33,781 nt of DNA from a virus: the IMG/VR virus record IMGVR_UViG_3300013122_000362, positions 1 to 33,781 of that record; one strand, 5' to 3'. The notes under the pieces were generated by a model. The model saw nothing but the letters and a program-made list of their open reading frames with translations. It was not told the DNA's origin and made no database searches. Positions 30,342 to 33,781 of this stretch are shown piece by piece (position 1 is the stretch's first letter; each line of letters begins with the position of its first letter). The position numbers and the translations under genes were made by a program.

Positions 30342-31313
30342 CTATTGCCAAATATCTGCGGCCCGAGTGGAAAAAGCACGTCTTGCGTCCACATCGGACA
30401 CGAATTCGGTCCACAAGGCCGTCCCAATCTTTCGCTTGCAGAAAGCTCCAGTCATGGCGAGAAAGCCGCGCAGCACGATTGCCAGATCGTCAGCAAAGCC
30501 AGTCAGGTACGTTTCGGTATTTGCCCCATACGCGAGAAAGAGCGCTTCCCGGTAATTGGCTTTGCCGCGATACCTCGATGCCTGATGAACAAAACCGACG
30601 CTCTTCTTGTTCAATCGACTGTCTCGCAATGCCCTTGCATCCTTGGATCGAAAATCCTTGACGTTCAACGCCTTGAAATCTGCCGTCTTCATCAAGTCCT
30701 CTCTGACACGCCAGACATGCCAACTCGCGGTCCCAGAAAGGTATTCGGCAGCCGCGCCCAATGCATCCGAAGCTGTCGTCGGCTTGGAGAGGAGCTTTCC
30801 AGTGCTGCCACTCTTGTAAGCATCGATTTCTGGCCTGTAGACACTTTCTACCAAGCTGCTGACGCGCCAGTCGAACGGCATCATTGCCAGTCCGCGAGCC
30901 GCAATATCACTGTCCCACAACCTTGCTGTTCCGGCATGATCCTCTTGGAAGGAACCAGATTGCGCTGCCGTCATCGCGCTGGCAGCATTGGCGACGCCGT
31001 AATACCACGCGAGGATACCGACCCGCGCATAGTCAGATGCTTTCGATCCGGACCGAAACTGCTCCAAAGCGGATAAATGGTGTAGCCCAAGAAGAAGCTG
31101 CTCCATGACCGTGTTTTCGACAAGCACGTCCATCGTCCGCTTGCCTTGCTTGTTGTAGAACGCTTCGGCGCTGGCGAAATTGATCCCTTGGTCCTCGACC
31201 AGAATCCGCAGCGCATGCATCCAGTTGACGGTCGATGGAAGCGCAAACTGCGGATCGGGCTTGCCGCCCGGTTCATTGATTGTCCCTTGCTTGATAATTC
31301 GGTCGTAAAGCAT
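30342..31313 (-). CDS. Orphan hypothetical protein (323 aa)
   Basis: The start is placed at the ATG at 31313 (MLYDRIIKQGTINEPGGKPD); the frame runs on to 31403 without support. It is largely helical and soluble, with AWYYGVANAASAMTAAQSGS and MKTADFKALNVKDFRSKDAR as recognisable landmarks but no known motif. It faces the recombinase operon tail-to-tail with only 13 bp between stops and is divergent from the methyltransferase at 31431. The base composition is lower in GC than the phage core. It may belong functionally with the methyltransferase, but nothing in the sequence proves it. Confidence 0.68.
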   Translation of the reverse strand: MLYDRIIKQGTINEPGGKPDPQFALPSTVNWMHALRILVEDQGINFASAEAFYNKQGKRTMDVLVENTVMEQLLLGLHHLSALEQFRSGSKASDYARVGILAWYYGVANAASAMTAAQSGSFQEDHAGTARLWDSDIAARGLAMMPFDWRVSSLVESVYRPEIDAYKSGSTGKLLSKPTTASDALGAAAEYLSGTASWHVWRVREDLMKTADFKALNVKDFRSKDARALRDSRLNKKSVGFVHQASRYRGKANYREALFLAYGANTETYLTGFADDLAIVLRGFLAMTGAFCKRKIGTALWTEFVSDVDARRAFSTRAADIWQ

Positions 31314-31430
31314 GACTATCCCGGTCCTGTGAGCTTGGTCGCCCCGTGCAGAGGATTCGGGCGTGCAAACGCGACTTTCGCGCGATAGGGTCATGGAAAA
31401 CAAGCCATTTTACGTATTGGTGAGCCACCC

Positions 31431-33781
31431 ATGTCCGACAGTCTGACCAACCTGATCCTGTCCCTGACCCCCGAAGATGGCTCGACCATTGGTAACGGGG
31501 CCATGATGGCGCTTCTGCGTGAACAGGTTTCCGGTCTGACGGACGACGACTACGCGGCTGCCCGCGATGCGCTGGTGGATGAAGGTCTGCTTGGGCGCGG
31601 CAAGGGGCGTGGCGGGTCGATCTATCGAATCATCGGTGACGACGAGGATGATGCGGAAGATACCGAGGATGATTTCGAACTGACCGCACCGGAGGAAACG
31701 GTACCCCGGACGCGCAAGGCGAAAGCGGCTGGCGCGCGGGCCGCCCCGCGCAAATCTGGTGAGCCGGTGCAAGTGGTATCCTACCGCCATGGCGAGACGC
31801 GGGTGAACAACCCCGAAGTGGGGATGGTGCATGCGGGCACCGATCCGGACGGGGTGAAAACCATTTATGCCTATGACCCGCATCTGGACCCGGTTCTGAA
31901 CTTCGACTCTGCCCGTGCCGGCGTGGAGAAACTGATCGACGACGCGTTGGCCAGCGGCGACGCGCAGGCGATGAAGGACGCGCTGCTGGAACTGAAGCGG
32001 ATGCAGGCCCCTTACCTGACTTGGACCGGCAAGGCGGAACGTACGTCGTTTCAGGTGGATACCGTGTCGCTGCATGTGCATGAACGGGTGGACCCGGCGA
32101 CGATCCTTGCGGCGGCGGCGCGGCGGTTGAAGGGCAAGGATGCGCCCGCCCAGTGGCGGCAGCCTGATCTCTTCGCGGCCCCGTTCGAAAACCTGCCGCT
32201 GCGCCAGGCGCTGGATTTCTACCACCATGAAAAGGGCTGGTCGAACCGCCTGGTGTCGGGCGACAGCCTGCTGGTGATGAACTCGCTGCTGACCAAGGAG
32301 AGCATGGGCGGCAAGGTGCAGATGATTTACATCGACCCGCCCTATGGCATCAAATATGGGTCGAACTTTCAGCCCTTCACCAACAAGCGTGACGTGAAGG
32401 ACAGGTCAGACGAGGATCTGACGCAGGAACCCGAGATGATCAAGGCGTTCCGCGACACCTGGGAACTGGGCATCCATTCCTACCTGACCTATCTGCGCGA
32501 CCGACTGGTGCTGGCGCGGGAACTGCTGACCGAGAGCGGGTCGGTGTTCGTGCAGATTGGGGATGAAAACCTGCATCATGTGCGTGAAATGCTGGACGAG
32601 TTGTTCGGCCCCGAAAACTTCGTTTCAGTCATAACATTTGTCAAAACGAGCAGTTCCACGAATGATGATCTTTCCAACGTGGCAGACTACATCGTCTGGT
32701 TCGCAAAAGACTTCAAAGGCGGAAAGTTCAAATATCGCCCGCTTTACAACTTGAAAGAGGCAGGGCTAGCAGGGGGCACAAACTACAATCGCGTAAGGCA
32801 TCCGATCGCGGGGGCGGTCAGTATCTCGACAAAAATTGATGGGAAGCCAGCTTCGGAAGCAGTTGGCGCAATGATCTACAGCCTTGACAACCTGACAAGC
32901 CAAGGTGCTGGGCGTGAAAAAGGTGAGGGCGCAGCTTCATGGTTTCCGGTCGAGCAAGAGGGCGAAGTTTTTAAGCCCTCGATGCAAGTTCGGTGGAAGA
33001 CCAATGAGGACGGCATGGCCCGTCTCCAGAAAGCAAAGAGGGTTGAAAGCACGGCAAGCCGAGTAGGTTATGTGCGCTACCTCGACGATTTTCCAGTTTT
33101 CCCTTTCACGAACAATTGGACGGACGTCGGCGCAAGTTTCATGGCCGACAAAATCTATGTTGTCCAAACGGTGCAGAAAGTTCTCGAACGCTGCCTCCTG
33201 ATGACAACCGACCCCGGCGACCTCGTGCTCGACCCCACCTGCGGCTCTGGCACCACCGCCTTTGTCGCCGAGAAATGGGGGCGGCGCTGGATCACCTGCG
33301 ACACCTCCCGTGTGGCGATCACCTTGGCGAAACAGCGGCTGATGACCGCCAGCTTTGACTATTTCGCCCTGCGCTATCCGCACGAGGGGCTCAAGGGCGG
33401 CTTCGACTATGAAACCGTGCCGCACATCACGCTGAAATCCATCGCCAACAACCCTGACATCGACACGATCCATGCCGAGGACCACCCGAAGATCGTTCTG
33501 GCCCTGGATGCCCTGAATACCGCACTGACCACTTCGCAGAAAAACAGCCCGCCGCCGCCCTTCCGCCCCACGCAAGGCGTGCGAAAGGGTAAGCTGGTGA
33601 AATTCGACGAAGGCGACACCCTGCACGAATGGGAGGTGCCGTTCGACTGGCCGGTGGACAAAGACGATATGGCTCTCTGGCCGGTGGAGGCGAAGGCTCC
33701 GTTTGATTCCTTCCACACCGCGCGCCTTGCGATGCAGCGCAGGATGGATGCCAGCATTCAGGCCCATGCTGAACAGGAAAC
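31431..33781 (+). CDS. Type III Mod-like DNA adenine methyltransferase with N-terminal winged helix (partial)
   Basis: The frame is open from MSDSLTNLILSLTPEDGS at 31431 to the window end (783 codons), so the C-terminus is missing. Residues ~1-65 (GAMMALLREQVSG, ARDALVDEGLLGRGKGRGGS) look like a winged helix, followed by an acidic linker. Beta-class motif IV MIYIDPPYGIKYGSNFQ lies at ~299-315 and motif I LDPTCGSGTTAFVAE at ~600-614, with the target recognition domain between. That middle part (about 32630-33130) is lower in GC than the flanks. The order DPPY before the SAM motif and the length match type III Mod subunits. A restriction or helicase partner would be expected just outside the window. 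Confidence 0.9.
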   Translation, partial: MSDSLTNLILSLTPEDGSTIGNGAMMALLREQVSGLTDDDYAAARDALVDEGLLGRGKGRGGSIYRIIGDDEDDAEDTEDDFELTAPEETVPRTRKAKAAGARAAPRKSGEPVQVVSYRHGETRVNNPEVGMVHAGTDPDGVKTIYAYDPHLDPVLNFDSARAGVEKLIDDALASGDAQAMKDALLELKRMQAPYLTWTGKAERTSFQVDTVSLHVHERVDPATILAAAARRLKGKDAPAQWRQPDLFAAPFENLPLRQALDFYHHEKGWSNRLVSGDSLLVMNSLLTKESMGGKVQMIYIDPPYGIKYGSNFQPFTNKRDVKDRSDEDLTQEPEMIKAFRDTWELGIHSYLTYLRDRLVLARELLTESGSVFVQIGDENLHHVREMLDELFGPENFVSVITFVKTSSSTNDDLSNVADYIVWFAKDFKGGKFKYRPLYNLKEAGLAGGTNYNRVRHPIAGAVSISTKIDGKPASEAVGAMIYSLDNLTSQGAGREKGEGAASWFPVEQEGEVFKPSMQVRWKTNEDGMARLQKAKRVESTASRVGYVRYLDDFPVFPFTNNWTDVGASFMADKIYVVQTVQKVLERCLLMTTDPGDLVLDPTCGSGTTAFVAEKWGRRWITCDTSRVAITLAKQRLMTASFDYFALRYPHEGLKGGFDYETVPHITLKSIANNPDIDTIHAEDHPKIVLALDALNTALTTSQKNSPPPPFRPTQGVRKGKLVKFDEGDTLHEWEVPFDWPVDKDDMALWPVEAKAPFDSFHTARLAMQRRMDASIQAHAEQE

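Noticed and set aside
31410-32228. 272-residue minus-strand open frame
   Set aside because: It is antisense to the methyltransferase N-terminal region, which reads as one frame from 31431 through the DPPY motif.

Overview
The window reads as a prophage from a high-GC alphaproteobacterium, most likely a Rhodobacterales relative such as Paracoccus or Rhodobacter. That assignment is inference, from codon use and from the gene families present (DUF6362, DUF6511, DUF7220, DUF3489, and DUF2924 next to a serine recombinase). It holds a lambda-type head and packaging module, a replication/recombination module, DNA methyltransferases, a serine-recombinase cassette and accessory cargo. No tRNA, rRNA or CRISPR array was seen.

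Layout. Positions 1-7361 (minus strand) hold packaging and head genes in the order terminase small subunit, GpA-type large subunit, gpW-like joining protein, lambda-type portal, prohead protease/major capsid fusion, an HNH endonuclease, a DUF2190 protein and a partial head-tail protein. Positions 7474-8659 hold three small genes. Positions 8656-13861 hold one phage cytosine-C5 methyltransferase gene broken into four pieces by three different IS110-family insertion sequences (here IS-A, IS-B and IS-C). Positions 13863-25588 (minus strand) hold a ParB-fused adenine/cytosine-N4 methyltransferase, DUF6362, a RuvC-like resolvase, a primase-helicase, a Cas4/RecB-like nuclease, DUF6511, a DEAH helicase carrying an in-frame amber codon, a likely ssDNA-binding protein, a Sak4-like ATPase, small proteins, a sigma-like factor and a Com-like zinc finger. 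Positions 25697-31313 hold a large orphan gene of lower GC, a four-gene serine recombinase operon and a second orphan gene. Position 31431 to the end holds a type III Mod-like methyltransferase that runs off the edge.

The most striking observation is in the methyltransferase. Removing the three IS elements at a shared dinucleotide (CT on the minus strand for IS-C, AG on the minus strand for IS-B, AG on the plus strand for IS-A) rejoins the conserved C5-methyltransferase motifs into one gene of 1009 nt, one base off a whole number of codons. The non-coding end of each IS contains short segments that match, or are complementary to, the two sides of that element's own insertion site and its own ends. 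This is the arrangement expected of bridge RNA / seekRNA guides. IS-C carries its guides upstream of the transposase (IS110-group layout); IS-A and IS-B carry theirs downstream (IS1111-group layout), with the right target guide before the left.

Other points of interest are an amber codon that cuts the zinc-ribbon C-terminus off the phage helicase, a palindrome-rich, AT-richer origin-like segment after the primase-helicase gene, a structured leader hairpin present in two copies, and orphan or modification genes around the recombinase that may be defence cargo.
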